A DNA stretch of 64,000 nt from JANXXV01 sp038230275 (GCA_038230275.1 JBBRNO010000006.1:1-64000); one strand, 5' to 3'. Numbered from the stretch's first letter, positions 42,683 through 52,292 are shown. Notes: generated by a model not told the origin, from the letters alone. A program made the numbers and translations.

Positions 42683-43705
42683 TTACCTGCGCCTCTCAGC
42701 CACCATTTGAATCTCCACCAGCGCCTCAGTGGCAGTAGGCGGAATCTGCACCACCGTGCGTGCGCCTGAATCCGGCATTGCGGCGCTCATCGCGGCAAAA
42801 TCGTCGAGATCCCGCAACCACACCGTAGTCTCCACTACATCTGGGAATCCCATACCGTTTCGCTGCAACTGCTCTGCGATCATCGCTAGAGCCTGCCGCG
42901 TCTGTCCGCCAATCTCCGGCGCGAACTCGCCGCCGGCCGTCCGGCCCGTCATGCCAGTGATGTAGAGCCGGCGTCCGGCTTTCACTGAATAGCTATGGAT
43001 TGCAGACGTGTGTCCTTCGCCCGAAGGGCGCCCCGCACCCGAGCCGAGCACGGCAATGGACTGAACTTGCAGCAACTCGCCAGGCCGTACCGGGACTGCG
43101 TGGATGGTGGCGCGGGCTGGCGGCGGCGAGGTGACGAAGCGCTTGTACACTTCATTCAGCGCCGCGTATCCGGCAGGTTCGGCCAGGTAGATCTTCGATA
43201 GAACCAGGTCGGAAAACGAGAAGCCGGCCGCCTTCAAAACGTCATTCTGTTCCGTCATCAATTGTTCGGTCTGCTGCGCGACATTCACACCGCTTGCCCG
43301 CATCGCGGAAAGGTAGAGCGTCCCGCCGGCTTCCGCGCCAGCGCTTGCGGGAAAAACAGGTCGAATCAGACGGCGCGCACCGGACTTGCCCGTCGCGGTG
43401 GCGCTGATTTCCACCAACGCTCCCGGTGTAAGCAGCGCGGCCACCAATACGGTTCGCGCCGGGAACTCTTTGCCGAAAAACGCGCGATATCCCAGGTCCA
43501 CTTCCGGCAGGAACTTGGCATCCGCCAGGTAGACCGTCGTGTTCAGAATGTTCCCCGGTTTCAGTCCAGTGGCTCGCAAGGCGTGCAGAGTTTGCGCGCG
43601 GGCGGAACCAGTGCCGGTGCTCTTGCCCGAAACATAAATCAGGTCTTCCGTTTCGGTGCCAAGCAGACTGGCAACCGCCAGGAATACCGCCAGCCCCGGA
43701 ATCAC
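42683..43705 (-). CDS. Exported protein with three tandem Rid (YjgF/YER057c) domains
   Basis: A 340-residue protein with signal-like N-terminus (MIPGLAVFLAVASLLG) and three consecutive Rid domains at about 18-105, 112-220 and 235-338. Each has the core pattern L(Y)VSG...Q....L...G....D.....VYL and a C-terminal ARxxxxxxxLxxGxLVEI block (ARTVLVAALLTPGALVEI; ARATIHAVPVRPGELLQVQ; ARTVVQIPPTATEALVEIQ), so the catalytic arginine of RidA is present in all three. RidA deaminates enamine/imine intermediates and normally works as a homotrimer. Start is GTG at 43705, overlapping the DUF296 stop by GTGA. Substrate unknown. Confidence 0.83.
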   Translation of the reverse strand: MIPGLAVFLAVASLLGTETEDLIYVSGKSTGTGSARAQTLHALRATGLKPGNILNTTVYLADAKFLPEVDLGYRAFFGKEFPARTVLVAALLTPGALVEISATATGKSGARRLIRPVFPASAGAEAGGTLYLSAMRASGVNVAQQTEQLMTEQNDVLKAAGFSFSDLVLSKIYLAEPAGYAALNEVYKRFVTSPPPARATIHAVPVRPGELLQVQSIAVLGSGAGRPSGEGHTSAIHSYSVKAGRRLYITGMTGRTAGGEFAPEIGGQTRQALAMIAEQLQRNGMGFPDVVETTVWLRDLDDFAAMSAAMPDSGARTVVQIPPTATEALVEIQMVAERRR

Positions 43706-44187
43706 TTCGACTGTAGCGCGGATGCTCCACCCGGCGCGGCGGACTTGCGGACCATGGCCGGACCCTTGAACCGGACCATCATCACTTCAATCTGCGCCCC
43801 TACGCGGCAACCCTCCTCCAGATGTCCGCCCAGCGCGCCGCGAGCTTTGTTCGAAACAATGACGTGCAAATGCGGCTTGCCATCGGCAATCATGCCGGCC
43901 AGGTTCAGAATCTCCAACGGCTCGGTGATCGTCGTCATCGTGCCATTAACGCCATGAAACTTGCACGCCTCCAGATTCCCCACCGCGTTCAGCACCGCGC
44001 CATCGTGAATTCCCTTCTCCTGGATGATGGCCAGCAGGGAATTCAACACATCGTCGGTCTTATCCAGGCGCACCCACAGTACCTCTTCCACGGTGCCTCC
44101 GCTAAACACTTTAGGCAGCTTGGGCGCACTCTCGGCGGCCGTCAGGGCCAGCGCAATCGCGGCCATCAGGAAAATCAGCTTAATCAC
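43702..44187 (-). CDS. Exported DUF296/PCC-domain protein
   Basis: A 161-residue protein with signal segment VIKLIFLMAAIALALTAAE and a PPC/DUF296 domain: EVLWVRLDKTDDVLNSLLAIIQEKGIHDGAVLNAVGNLEACKFHG followed by EPLEILNLAGMIADGKPHLHVIVSNKARGALGGHLEEGCRVGAQIEVMMV. The HLH-x-x-(V/I)xx motif with GGHL carries the histidines that bind metal in archaeal and bacterial homologues. The usual member is cytoplasmic; export is unusual. GTG at 44187 is preceded by GGAG about 8 nt upstream and overlaps the DUF1501 stop (GTGA). Confidence 0.8.
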   Translation of the reverse strand: MIKLIFLMAAIALALTAAESAPKLPKVFSGGTVEEVLWVRLDKTDDVLNSLLAIIQEKGIHDGAVLNAVGNLEACKFHGVNGTMTTITEPLEILNLAGMIADGKPHLHVIVSNKARGALGGHLEEGCRVGAQIEVMMVRFKGPAMVRKSAAPGGASALQSK

Positions 44188-45614
44188 GTAAATAACTCCT
44201 TGATTTCGGTGCTGTCGATAAACGTCGTACCGGACATTGGCTCCACGTACTCGAAGGCGCGGCCCGACGGCGTGCCGGTGATCTTCTTCGACCAATCGAT
44301 ACCCAGCAGCGAGTAGATGGTGGCCGTCACGTCTTCCGGGTACATCGGCCGGTTCCGATGCCAGTCAAACCTGGTGATCTTGCCGCCCTGATCGTCCGTG
44401 GCGCCGATCAGACGGCCGCCTTTCACGCCTGCGCCGGCGAACAGACCCGCCCGCACCGCCGGCCAATGGTCGCGGCCCTTGATGTCTGTCAGGTTGCCTG
44501 GCGTGCGGCCGAATTCGCCCATCGCCAGTACCAGTGTTTTCGAAAGTAGAGAGCTGCCATCCTTGGCCTTCATACGCTTTAGATCCTGCAGCAGCGCCGC
44601 ATAGGCGGAGTCCAGTTCCGCGCAATTGCTGTAGAGGCCGCCGCGCATTCGTGGATCTTCCATGCGCCCGCCATCGGTTTTACCATAGATGTCGCCGTGA
44701 TGATCCCAGCCACCCTGGTTGACCAGAATGTAGCGAACGCCGGCGCGCGCGGCCACCATGTTCCGCGCGATCTGGCAGGCGTCGCCAAACGGGGTTCCAC
44801 CGTAGCGCTTACGCTCGTCTTCCTTCAGCTGAAATACGCCGGCCACCTGCGGCGACTTGATCATTTTCTCAGCACTCTTTGAAAACGAATCCCACTCCCG
44901 ATACAGCTTTGGGGCGCCAGGGCTTTCAAGCTGGCGCGACGTGTCGAACGAACGCAGAAAATCCAACCGGCTGTTAAAGCGCGAGCGATTCTCCTCCGGC
45001 AACAGGAACGGCATGCTGCCGCCCTTTCGCATGTCAAGTGCAAGTGGCGCAGTGGCGCTGTCCAGAAATCCTTCGCGAATGAGCGTGCCGTTAACCGCGC
45101 CTGCCGGGAAATTCATGGAGACGAACGGCGGCAGGTAATCGCTCTCCTTTCCCTTGCCCAAAGACTCGTAGGCGATCACCGATCCAATGCAGGGCAGTTC
45201 CTTCGCGCGCGCCGCCGTGAACGGATGGCCTACTTGGAGCCCGTATTGCGCCAGGTTATGCAGCGTTTCCCACGCCGCCATGGAACGCACCACCGCTACA
45301 TCTTCCAGTACTTCGGCGGTCCGGGGCAGCAGTCCAAACGGCCAGCGGTAACCGATCGGCAGCGTTCGGATATCCAAATCCTGCGGCGTAAACTTGTACT
45401 CCTTCACGTCGAAGGTGTCCATCTGTGACGGGCCGCCAACCAAGTTTAAAAAGATAACGCATTCGGCCCCACCGCGCGGTTCCACTCGTGCAGTGGCCGC
45501 CGCACGCAGGGGTCCGCTTAGCGGAGCCAGCGCGGCTCCCGTCACGGACACGGCGCCGATCCGCCAAAAGTCCCGCCGGGTCAGAACCGGAAACGCACTG
45601 GAATTTTGAATCAT
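44184..45614 (-). CDS. DUF1501 protein, Tat-exported sulfatase-like
   Basis: A 476-residue DUF1501 protein. The N-terminus has a twin-arginine signal (LTRRDFWRIGAVSVTGAALAPLSG). The alkaline-phosphatase/sulfatase-like domain shows VIFLNLVGGPSQMDTFDVKEY, PCIGSVIAYESLG, VNQGGWDHHGDIYG and LVLAMGEFGRTPGNLTDIKGRDHWP, all typical. The function of the family is unknown; it occurs almost always beside DUF1549/DUF1553 genes in Planctomycetes, Verrucomicrobia and Acidobacteriota, as here. Start ATG at 45614 sits well after AGGAG; ATG 45617 is directly in front. It lies 8 bp downstream of the DUF1553 gene. Confidence 0.9.
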   Translation of the reverse strand: MIQNSSAFPVLTRRDFWRIGAVSVTGAALAPLSGPLRAAATARVEPRGGAECVIFLNLVGGPSQMDTFDVKEYKFTPQDLDIRTLPIGYRWPFGLLPRTAEVLEDVAVVRSMAAWETLHNLAQYGLQVGHPFTAARAKELPCIGSVIAYESLGKGKESDYLPPFVSMNFPAGAVNGTLIREGFLDSATAPLALDMRKGGSMPFLLPEENRSRFNSRLDFLRSFDTSRQLESPGAPKLYREWDSFSKSAEKMIKSPQVAGVFQLKEDERKRYGGTPFGDACQIARNMVAARAGVRYILVNQGGWDHHGDIYGKTDGGRMEDPRMRGGLYSNCAELDSAYAALLQDLKRMKAKDGSSLLSKTLVLAMGEFGRTPGNLTDIKGRDHWPAVRAGLFAGAGVKGGRLIGATDDQGGKITRFDWHRNRPMYPEDVTATIYSLLGIDWSKKITGTPSGRAFEYVEPMSGTTFIDSTEIKELFT

Positions 45615-45622
45615 CATAGCTC

Positions 45623-47341
45623 CTACTGGCAGAAAATGAAGTCGATGCGATTCAGCAACGCCCAAAGCAGATCTTCGGCACCCTGGTCGCGCTGCTGTTC
45701 AATGAGGCGCACGGACTGGCGCTTCTCGCCCGCGTTGGGCAGCCGGCTGATAGTGGACAGAAACAGTTCGTCCACAATGTCGCCATTGCTTTTGGGTGAA
45801 CTGCCGCGCAGCAGTCTTTCCAGGCGGCCGCCGGGCTGTATCTTCACGCGATTCAGCAACAAATCGTGATTCATCAGGCTCGCGGCCTGCACCATGCTGC
45901 TGCGGTCCGTCGGCGGATCTTCGCGATCGGTCTGCCCCCACTCCTGCAGCAGGTTCCAGATAGGCGGATGGCTTGCGGCGAAGTCCTGATTGAAAGACGC
46001 TTCCATCACGTAACGGAAAGGCCGCTCCAGGTCTTTCACTTTGAATTTCTCATAGATGCCGCTGGCGTCGGACACCGCGTCCCAGAATTCCTCCGCCGAT
46101 AGGCGCCGCGCCTGATGACGCGCAAAGTAAGTGTCATGATTCGCCTTCCACCCCGGCGCGCCATTTGAAGAAAGCTGATATGCATTCGAGGTGACGATCA
46201 GGCGCATCAAATGGCGCAGATCGTAGTTGTGCCGCCGGAAGTCGTCGGCCAGCGCGTTCAGCAATTCCGGATGTGACGGCTGGATGGTCCAGGGGGCGGG
46301 CGGCGGATTAGCAGGGTCCTGACGAGCGAGATCAAAGCCAAATGGCGGGTCCACGATGCCGCGTCCCATCAGCTTCGACCAAAACAGATTAACGGTAGCG
46401 CGGGCGAACTGCGGATCGCTGGTTACCATGCGCGCATAGGATTCGCGTTCGCGCGCTCCTCCCGCGGGGTTATAGTGTTCCCCGGTCAGCAGGAAGGCGG
46501 GCTCCACGGCCGCCTTGTAGCGCGGCAGACGCGTGATGCTCTTCGTGCTGACGTCGTACCCCTTCTCTGAATCCTTGACGCGAAATTCAGGAATGCGCCC
46601 GTACACCGGACCCACGTACGTCTTCCCGAAAAACGCCGCCTGACGCCAAACATCCGTGCGCTTCCTGCCCGAAAGCCACAGATTGATTTTCTCCAAATGA
46701 CCCTTGCCGTCATGGCATGAGATGCATTCAGTATCCACGCCGAGGAACAGCCGCGTGGTCCAAATGGCAAGCTCGTCACAGGTGTCCTCATGGTTCATCT
46801 CGGAATAGCCGTCGCCGCCCATTACGCGGTGACGCGCCACGAAGTTCGCCGCGCCATTCGTCCACGTTGAAACCGCGCTGGCGGTGATCAGGTCCCGCAC
46901 AAATTCGTCGTACGGCACGTTCAGCTCAAGCGATTTGTAGATGTGGTCATGAAAGCCGTTGATGCCTTCGCGCAATTGCTCGTTGTTGCGAAACAGATCG
47001 CTGAAGAAGGTAGTCCAGCGATCAAGAAAAGGGCCGACCCGCGTCGGCCGGCGGCCCACTCCCATCGTCGGCATCCCGGGGAATAGCGAGTCCACAAGCC
47101 TCTCCCGTTTATCCGGACTCTCGTCCGCCGTGAACCGGCGAATTGATTCCGCGCTGGGCAGACGGCCGGTAAGGTCCAGCGTGACCCGGCGCAGAAATTC
47201 CGTGTCAGTGCTGAGGGCCGCATGCGGAACACCATCCCTCTCCATCTTCCCGAAGATGTGCTCGTCAATCAGATTCTTTCGCGGGACAGGCCCGGCAATC
47301 AGGGTTCCCAAACAAATGAAAAAGAAAATTACGCGGGTCAT
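45623..47341 (-). CDS. DUF1549/DUF1553 protein (planctomycete-type, non-haem variant)
   Basis: A 572-residue exported protein with signal MTRVIFFFICLGTLIAG. Residues about 20-230 are DUF1549 (IDEHIFGKMERDGVPHAALSTDTEFLRRVTLDLTGRLPSAESIRRF, GPFLDRWTTFFSDLFR, ECISCHDGKGHLEKINLW). Residues about 300-560 are DUF1553 (ATVNLFWSKLMGRGIVDPPFGFDL, HNYDLRHLMRLIVTSNAYQLSS, RLSAEEFWDAVSDASG, RSSMVQAASLMNHDLL). The CISCH motif resembles a c-type haem site, although the N-terminal Planctomycete cytochrome C domain is absent. Forms a pair with the DUF1501 gene. Function unknown. Confidence 0.88.
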   Translation of the reverse strand: MTRVIFFFICLGTLIAGPVPRKNLIDEHIFGKMERDGVPHAALSTDTEFLRRVTLDLTGRLPSAESIRRFTADESPDKRERLVDSLFPGMPTMGVGRRPTRVGPFLDRWTTFFSDLFRNNEQLREGINGFHDHIYKSLELNVPYDEFVRDLITASAVSTWTNGAANFVARHRVMGGDGYSEMNHEDTCDELAIWTTRLFLGVDTECISCHDGKGHLEKINLWLSGRKRTDVWRQAAFFGKTYVGPVYGRIPEFRVKDSEKGYDVSTKSITRLPRYKAAVEPAFLLTGEHYNPAGGARERESYARMVTSDPQFARATVNLFWSKLMGRGIVDPPFGFDLARQDPANPPPAPWTIQPSHPELLNALADDFRRHNYDLRHLMRLIVTSNAYQLSSNGAPGWKANHDTYFARHQARRLSAEEFWDAVSDASGIYEKFKVKDLERPFRYVMEASFNQDFAASHPPIWNLLQEWGQTDREDPPTDRSSMVQAASLMNHDLLLNRVKIQPGGRLERLLRGSSPKSNGDIVDELFLSTISRLPNAGEKRQSVRLIEQQRDQGAEDLLWALLNRIDFIFCQ

Positions 47342-47376
47342 GAAACGCTCCAGACTAGGGGCCGGAATTTTAATGA

Positions 47377-50300
47377 TCAGAATATCAACTTCATCCCAAG
47401 CTGCACCACGCGGGCGTCCCGCGATCGCGTGATTGTGCCAAAGGTACCGCTGCGGTTCTTGTTGTCGGCTCCAGGAACGAAGGTCGTGTCCGGAGCCAGC
47501 AGATTAGTGCTGTTGGCGAAATTGAACGATTCGGCACGGAATTGCACTGCGACGCGCTCCGTAATCGTGGTGGACTTCAACACGGAAAAATCGAGATTGG
47601 TGATGCCGGGACCACGCACATCAGGCAGCAGGCGCGAAATATTGCCGAACGTGAAGTCCGGCGGATTCACAAACTGAGTGGTGTCGAACCACCGCGCGGC
47701 GGTACGCTGATCGTTCGGAAGCGCGGCGGAAACTCCGGTGGAGTTGGGGCGGTCGGCGATGCCGAAATTGTTGGCGCCGCGTACGCGTAACGGAGTACCG
47801 CTCTGCAGGGTCAACACACCGTTCACCTGCCAGCCGCCCATCAAGCGGCTCATCACCGGATTGACGGAACTGAACCGTTTGCCCTTGCCGAAAGGCAATT
47901 CATAGATGGTGCTCAGCACGAAGCGGCCAGCCGAATCGGTGGCCTCGATGGACCGCTCGCGACGGCGGTCGAACTTTCCATTTTGATTGTCCAACGCGTT
48001 GACCAGCTCGGATCCGGCAAAGCCAAATCCGTTGATGCCATCACTGATCAGCTTGCCAAACGTGTAGGAACCCAGCATTACGAAGCCCGAGGACATGCGC
48101 TTTTCCACGTTGAGCAGCAACGAGTGGTAGCTGGAACTGGCGGCATGCGGATTGTTAACCGTGATGCGGTTGTAATAAGGGAAAGGCCGCAGCGACTGCT
48201 GACGGGTAATGGTAGCTCCGCCGAAGGCGCCGGGCACCTTGCCCACATACGGGTTGGGCACATTTACCAGTAGGTCGCGGCCCAGCGGGAGATACTTCGG
48301 ATCGATTTGATTGTAGTCGTAACCGCCGCCCAGCAGCTTGGTGCCCTTGTTGCCGGAATAGCCGGCTTCCAGCAGGAACTGGCCGGGAAGCTGCTGCTGC
48401 AGCGTTAGCGTGGACTGCTGTGAGTAAGGGGTTCGATTGCCGATTTCATCGATGGTAACGTTCTGGCTCAGGAAGCCGCTCGGTCCCAGCTTGGAGCCCA
48501 CCGGCAACTGCACCGGAAACGGGAATCCTTCCTGCAACCGGAAAGCAGGGACATCCAAATTGCCGCCCGGAGCGGTGTAAACCGTGCTGTTGCCTTTATA
48601 GCCCAGCGCTCCGAAGCTATTCGAGTAGTTGAATGTAAGCGGTGAATAGATGCCATAACCACCACGCAACACCGTCTTTCCCTTGCCGAAGACGTCCCAC
48701 GCAAAGCCGAACCGGGGCGCAACGTCGTTATAGTCCGGATTGATGACTGTCCGCCCGAAGTCGATGCCCGCGAACTCCAGCCGGCCCGGCAGGCCCGTCA
48801 GAGGATTGATCGCATTGGGATTGAAGTTCGACAGACCGTTGTGACGTTCCCCCGGTACCTGCTGATAGTCGTAGCGCAGGCCGATGTTCAGCGTCAAATG
48901 ACGGGTAATCTTCCAATCGTCCTGCACGTAATATGCCTGCGAGTATCCTTCGTTGGTGGTGCCGACATTGGAATCGATGTTGGCATCGGCGACCGTACCC
49001 AGCAGGAAGCTCGCCAGCCCCGACCCCGTGCCGGCGAGACTCTGCGGATTACCTGTCAGCCGGTTGTTGAAGTTGAATACACCCGAGCACTGGAAGCAGG
49101 CGTTGATCCGGTACTGCGTGTTGCGCAGCTCCGTGCCCATCTTCACCGTGTGACTTCCCCGAATCAGCGTCAGACTCTCGGAAATCTGCTTCACATCCAT
49201 GGAGATCAGTCCAATGATGGTGCCGAAACCGGAGGGGAATCCCTGCAAACTGGGCAGCCCGGCAATATTAACCGCGGGAAGAGTCCGGCTGGGAACACTG
49301 CTGGGGAGTCCGAGCTTGACAGTGGGATCGGTGCCGACACTGGCCGGGATGAACGGGAACAGATTGCGCACATAACCCAGGCGCACCTCGTTAATCAGGC
49401 GCGGCGTGAAGAAGTGTGTATCGGTCAGGCTGAAGTTCTGGTTCTTGTAATCGTCGTTCCTTACACGGGCCAGCTTATCGGTGTAATAGCCGCCCCCCGT
49501 GCCGCCGTTGTCGTCCTTGTGCTGCCAGAGAATGTAGCGGAATGAGATGTTGTTCTTCGGCGAGAACTGGTGGTCGGCCTTGGCTGTCATCTGAACCGCG
49601 TCCTTGGCTGCGCCGAGGTTTGCCTGGTAATTGTTCGAGTGGGTGAAGGGGTCGGATGGAGCTCGGTTCGGAATCGGGTAGAAGTTCAAAATGTTCCCGG
49701 CCACCTTGTCCAGCCGGTTTGACGGAATGACATTGCCGGGGAAGATGTCGCGGATCAGGCCCGCGCCGGCCGGGTTGGCGCGCGCGCTCTGCGGATCGTA
49801 GATCGGGATCGGCGTGCCGCGGGAATCGCCCAAGGTGGAAAAGTCGCCGCGCCGCTCGGCTGCGGTTGCGGTGGTTCCGATGACTGTATATTGCCTGCGG
49901 AATTTCCAGCCTTCATAGTTGAAGAAGAAAAAGGTGCGATCCTTGCGCACCGGCCCTCCCACCGCGCCGCCGTACTGGTTGTAGCGGAACGGCGCCTTCA
50001 CATTGGCGAAGGCGTTCCGGGCATCCAGCTTATCGTTGCGGAGGAATTCGTAAAGCGTTCCATGAAAGCTATTCGTGCCGGACTTCGTCACCATATTGAC
50101 GACGCCGCCGGCGGTGTACCCGAACTCGGCGGACATCACGCCGCTTTGCACCTTGAACTCCTGGATAGCGTCCACCGCGGGGTTCACGTTTACGTCGCCA
50201 GAGCGCGGGTTGATATTCGACGCGCCGTCGAGAGTAATATTATTCGCGCCGCTGGGGCCGCCGTTTACGCTGAAGCCGGAGACCAACACGCCGCGGTCGC

Positions 50301-50814
50301 CAAAGCCCTGCGGCGATTCGCCATGGGAACGGACGCTGGGCGTCAGGCTCACCAGCGCCAAGGCGCTGCGGCCGTTCAGGGGCAAGCTGATCATACGTGC
50401 GTTCTCGATCACTTTGCCCACCGTCGCGTCGGAGGTGTTCACCAGGGGCGCGGCTCCGGTTACTTCCACCGAATCGGCTATGGCTCCAATGTCCAAACGG
50501 AAGTCGACTTCGGCATGATCGCCTACCTGCAGCACGATGCCTTTGCGCACGCTCTTCTTGAATCCGGCCATTTCCACGGTCACCTCATAAGCGCCAACCG
50601 GAACGCCGGGCACAACGTAGATGCCGTCGCCCGTTGTAGTGGACGGAAATTGCTGATTCGTTTCTACGTGTGTGACCTTCACGGGAGCGCCAGGGATTAC
50701 GCTGCCTTGCGGGTCGGTAACGGTTCCCGATATCGTGGCGCGGCCGATTTGGCCGAAGCCCGTTACCGCGCAGCCCAAGAACAAGACTAACGAACGGACA
50801 ATATTGTATTGCAT
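47377..50814 (-). CDS. Oar-like TonB-dependent receptor, first gene of the DUF1549/DUF1501 operon
   Basis: A 1145-residue outer-membrane receptor. Signal peptide MQYNIVRSLVLFLGCAVTGFGQ, then a carboxypeptidase-regulatory-like domain (GTVTDPQGSVIPGAPVKVTHVETNQQF; GDGIYVVPGVPVGAYEVTVEMAGFKK), a plug domain (SVEVTGAAPLVNTSDATVGKVIENARMISLPLNGRSAL; SGFSVNGGPSGANNITLDGASN; AEFGYTAGGVVNMVTKSGTN) and a long beta barrel ending KLIF. Oar-like receptors import large ligands such as oligosaccharides or peptides. A strong GGGGG ribosome site lies before ATG 50814. The operon to 41693 should import and process a nucleoside- or amine-containing compound; this is inference from its other genes. Confidence 0.92.
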   Translation of the reverse strand: MQYNIVRSLVLFLGCAVTGFGQIGRATISGTVTDPQGSVIPGAPVKVTHVETNQQFPSTTTGDGIYVVPGVPVGAYEVTVEMAGFKKSVRKGIVLQVGDHAEVDFRLDIGAIADSVEVTGAAPLVNTSDATVGKVIENARMISLPLNGRSALALVSLTPSVRSHGESPQGFGDRGVLVSGFSVNGGPSGANNITLDGASNINPRSGDVNVNPAVDAIQEFKVQSGVMSAEFGYTAGGVVNMVTKSGTNSFHGTLYEFLRNDKLDARNAFANVKAPFRYNQYGGAVGGPVRKDRTFFFFNYEGWKFRRQYTVIGTTATAAERRGDFSTLGDSRGTPIPIYDPQSARANPAGAGLIRDIFPGNVIPSNRLDKVAGNILNFYPIPNRAPSDPFTHSNNYQANLGAAKDAVQMTAKADHQFSPKNNISFRYILWQHKDDNGGTGGGYYTDKLARVRNDDYKNQNFSLTDTHFFTPRLINEVRLGYVRNLFPFIPASVGTDPTVKLGLPSSVPSRTLPAVNIAGLPSLQGFPSGFGTIIGLISMDVKQISESLTLIRGSHTVKMGTELRNTQYRINACFQCSGVFNFNNRLTGNPQSLAGTGSGLASFLLGTVADANIDSNVGTTNEGYSQAYYVQDDWKITRHLTLNIGLRYDYQQVPGERHNGLSNFNPNAINPLTGLPGRLEFAGIDFGRTVINPDYNDVAPRFGFAWDVFGKGKTVLRGGYGIYSPLTFNYSNSFGALGYKGNSTVYTAPGGNLDVPAFRLQEGFPFPVQLPVGSKLGPSGFLSQNVTIDEIGNRTPYSQQSTLTLQQQLPGQFLLEAGYSGNKGTKLLGGGYDYNQIDPKYLPLGRDLLVNVPNPYVGKVPGAFGGATITRQQSLRPFPYYNRITVNNPHAASSSYHSLLLNVEKRMSSGFVMLGSYTFGKLISDGINGFGFAGSELVNALDNQNGKFDRRRERSIEATDSAGRFVLSTIYELPFGKGKRFSSVNPVMSRLMGGWQVNGVLTLQSGTPLRVRGANNFGIADRPNSTGVSAALPNDQRTAARWFDTTQFVNPPDFTFGNISRLLPDVRGPGITNLDFSVLKSTTITERVAVQFRAESFNFANSTNLLAPDTTFVPGADNKNRSGTFGTITRSRDARVVQLGMKLIF

Positions 50815-50981
50815 GAAATCCCCCTTGCGACTGGGCAAACGGCTGCACAAGTCTAACCACCCGCTTGAATTGTTGTTAGAGCATATATACAATTACAGAC
50901 GATGCAGTAGTGAAGGAGGGTATCTTCACCGCGAATTCACTTGTGAAGTCTTGTAGCCTGATAAGGATCCAGCCCCCAGTT

Positions 50982-52292
50982 ATGCCAGTCAGTGCACCAG
51001 CGGACCATTCGGTCCCAGAGCCCCAGTCGGCGCGAACGCAAACTGAACGTATCCTTTTGAACGGCATCTTTCGCGACTCGCCTATTCAGCAGCGGCTACT
51101 CCGCTACCTGGTGGACCAGACCCTGGCCGGCGCGGCGTCCGGCCTGAAGGAATATTCTATCGGATCCGCGGTCTTCGGGCGGCGGGATGACTTCGACCCG
51201 CGCACCGATTCAATCGTCCGTGTGCAGGCCGGAGTCCTGCGCAAGAAGCTCGCCGCATACTACGCTGGGCCTGGAACACAAGACGAGTGGATTGTCGATT
51301 TGCCGCGGGGCCACTACGTGCCTTCGTTCACGCCCCGTAAAACAGAACCCGTCCCCAGCGCTCCCGCCGGTTTCCCTATGCCGGACACTCCAGGCGTCCC
51401 GCGGCGTCCCATATGGGCGTATGTTGCCGCGGCGGCGGCGGCAGGCGCTTTGGCCGGTGCACTGGCGGTCTTCGCGGCCGTTCGCATGGAGCCGTTGGCG
51501 CGGCCGTCGCCCGTCGCGGCCCATGCATTGGAGTGGGCCAGCCATCCGCTGTGGAAAGGCTTTTTCGAACCCGGCTCTACGGTGAAACTGGTGATCGGCG
51601 CTCCCATGCTGGTGAACGTAGACGGACTGCTTCTGCGGGATGTGGACGTCAATAGTCCGGAAGACATTGCGGGCAGCGCCGCCGTGCGCCGCCTGGAGCA
51701 GGAGACGCATGCCAAATCGAACCCGGTGGAGGTCTACACGGGTATGGGCGAGGCGGAAGGCGCCAGCTTGCTCACCCGGTTCTTCACGCGTGCTGCGATC
51801 GATCTTCCGCTCATTCGAAACAACCTGACGCGCTGGCAGGACCTGAGTGCGGGCAACCTGATTTTTCTCGCCTCGCTCCGCTTTCGCACACTGGGCCGCG
51901 AGCTCGACCGTCCTAGCGATTTTCAGTTCGTCACGGCGCCTGGCCAGCCATCGCTGCTGAAAAATCTGCGGCCACGTCCCGGTGAGGAATCCGTGTACCA
52001 CTTTTCCACGACGAAGCTCACGCGGGCGTCCGGAACCGATTATGCGTTGGTCACCGTCTGGCCCAGCACGTTTCCGGGCCGGCGCGTGATGTTCATCGGC
52101 GGCTCAAGCACCTGGGGCACGGCGGCCGCGGCCGCCTACATTACGGACAGTCTCAGCTTGCGCGAGTTGTGGGACCGGATCGGCCAGGCAGCGCCTGCGG
52201 GAAAGACCGGCTTGCAGATCCTGCTAAAGGTGGGCATTAAAGATAATCAGGCGGCCTCCACTACCTTCGTCACGTCCCACTGGTTGCCGTAG
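50982..52292 (+). CDS. Membrane-anchored transcriptional-regulator-like protein (acidobacterial type)
   Basis: A 436-residue protein. Residues about 20-110 form a small DNA-binding-like domain: TERILLNGIFRDSPIQQRLLRYLVDQTLAGAASGLKEYSIGSAVFGRRDDFDPRTDSIVRVQAGVLRKKLAAYYA, followed by WIVDLPRGHYVP; this module precedes membrane segments in many acidobacterial regulators. One membrane helix follows near 138-157 (WAYVAAAAAAGALAGALAVF) and a long periplasmic sensor-like domain without known name. ATG at 50982 begins the conserved module region; the open frame upstream runs further. It diverges from the TonB receptor, so it may control the operon, possibly by sensing its ligand. Confidence 0.65.
   Translation: MPVSAPADHSVPEPQSARTQTERILLNGIFRDSPIQQRLLRYLVDQTLAGAASGLKEYSIGSAVFGRRDDFDPRTDSIVRVQAGVLRKKLAAYYAGPGTQDEWIVDLPRGHYVPSFTPRKTEPVPSAPAGFPMPDTPGVPRRPIWAYVAAAAAAGALAGALAVFAAVRMEPLARPSPVAAHALEWASHPLWKGFFEPGSTVKLVIGAPMLVNVDGLLLRDVDVNSPEDIAGSAAVRRLEQETHAKSNPVEVYTGMGEAEGASLLTRFFTRAAIDLPLIRNNLTRWQDLSAGNLIFLASLRFRTLGRELDRPSDFQFVTAPGQPSLLKNLRPRPGEESVYHFSTTKLTRASGTDYALVTVWPSTFPGRRVMFIGGSSTWGTAAAAAYITDSLSLRELWDRIGQAAPAGKTGLQILLKVGIKDNQAASTTFVTSHWLP

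Noticed and set aside
49891..50790. 299-codon open frame on the plus strand
   Set aside because: Antisense to the plug region of the TonB receptor; no domain, no ribosome site.
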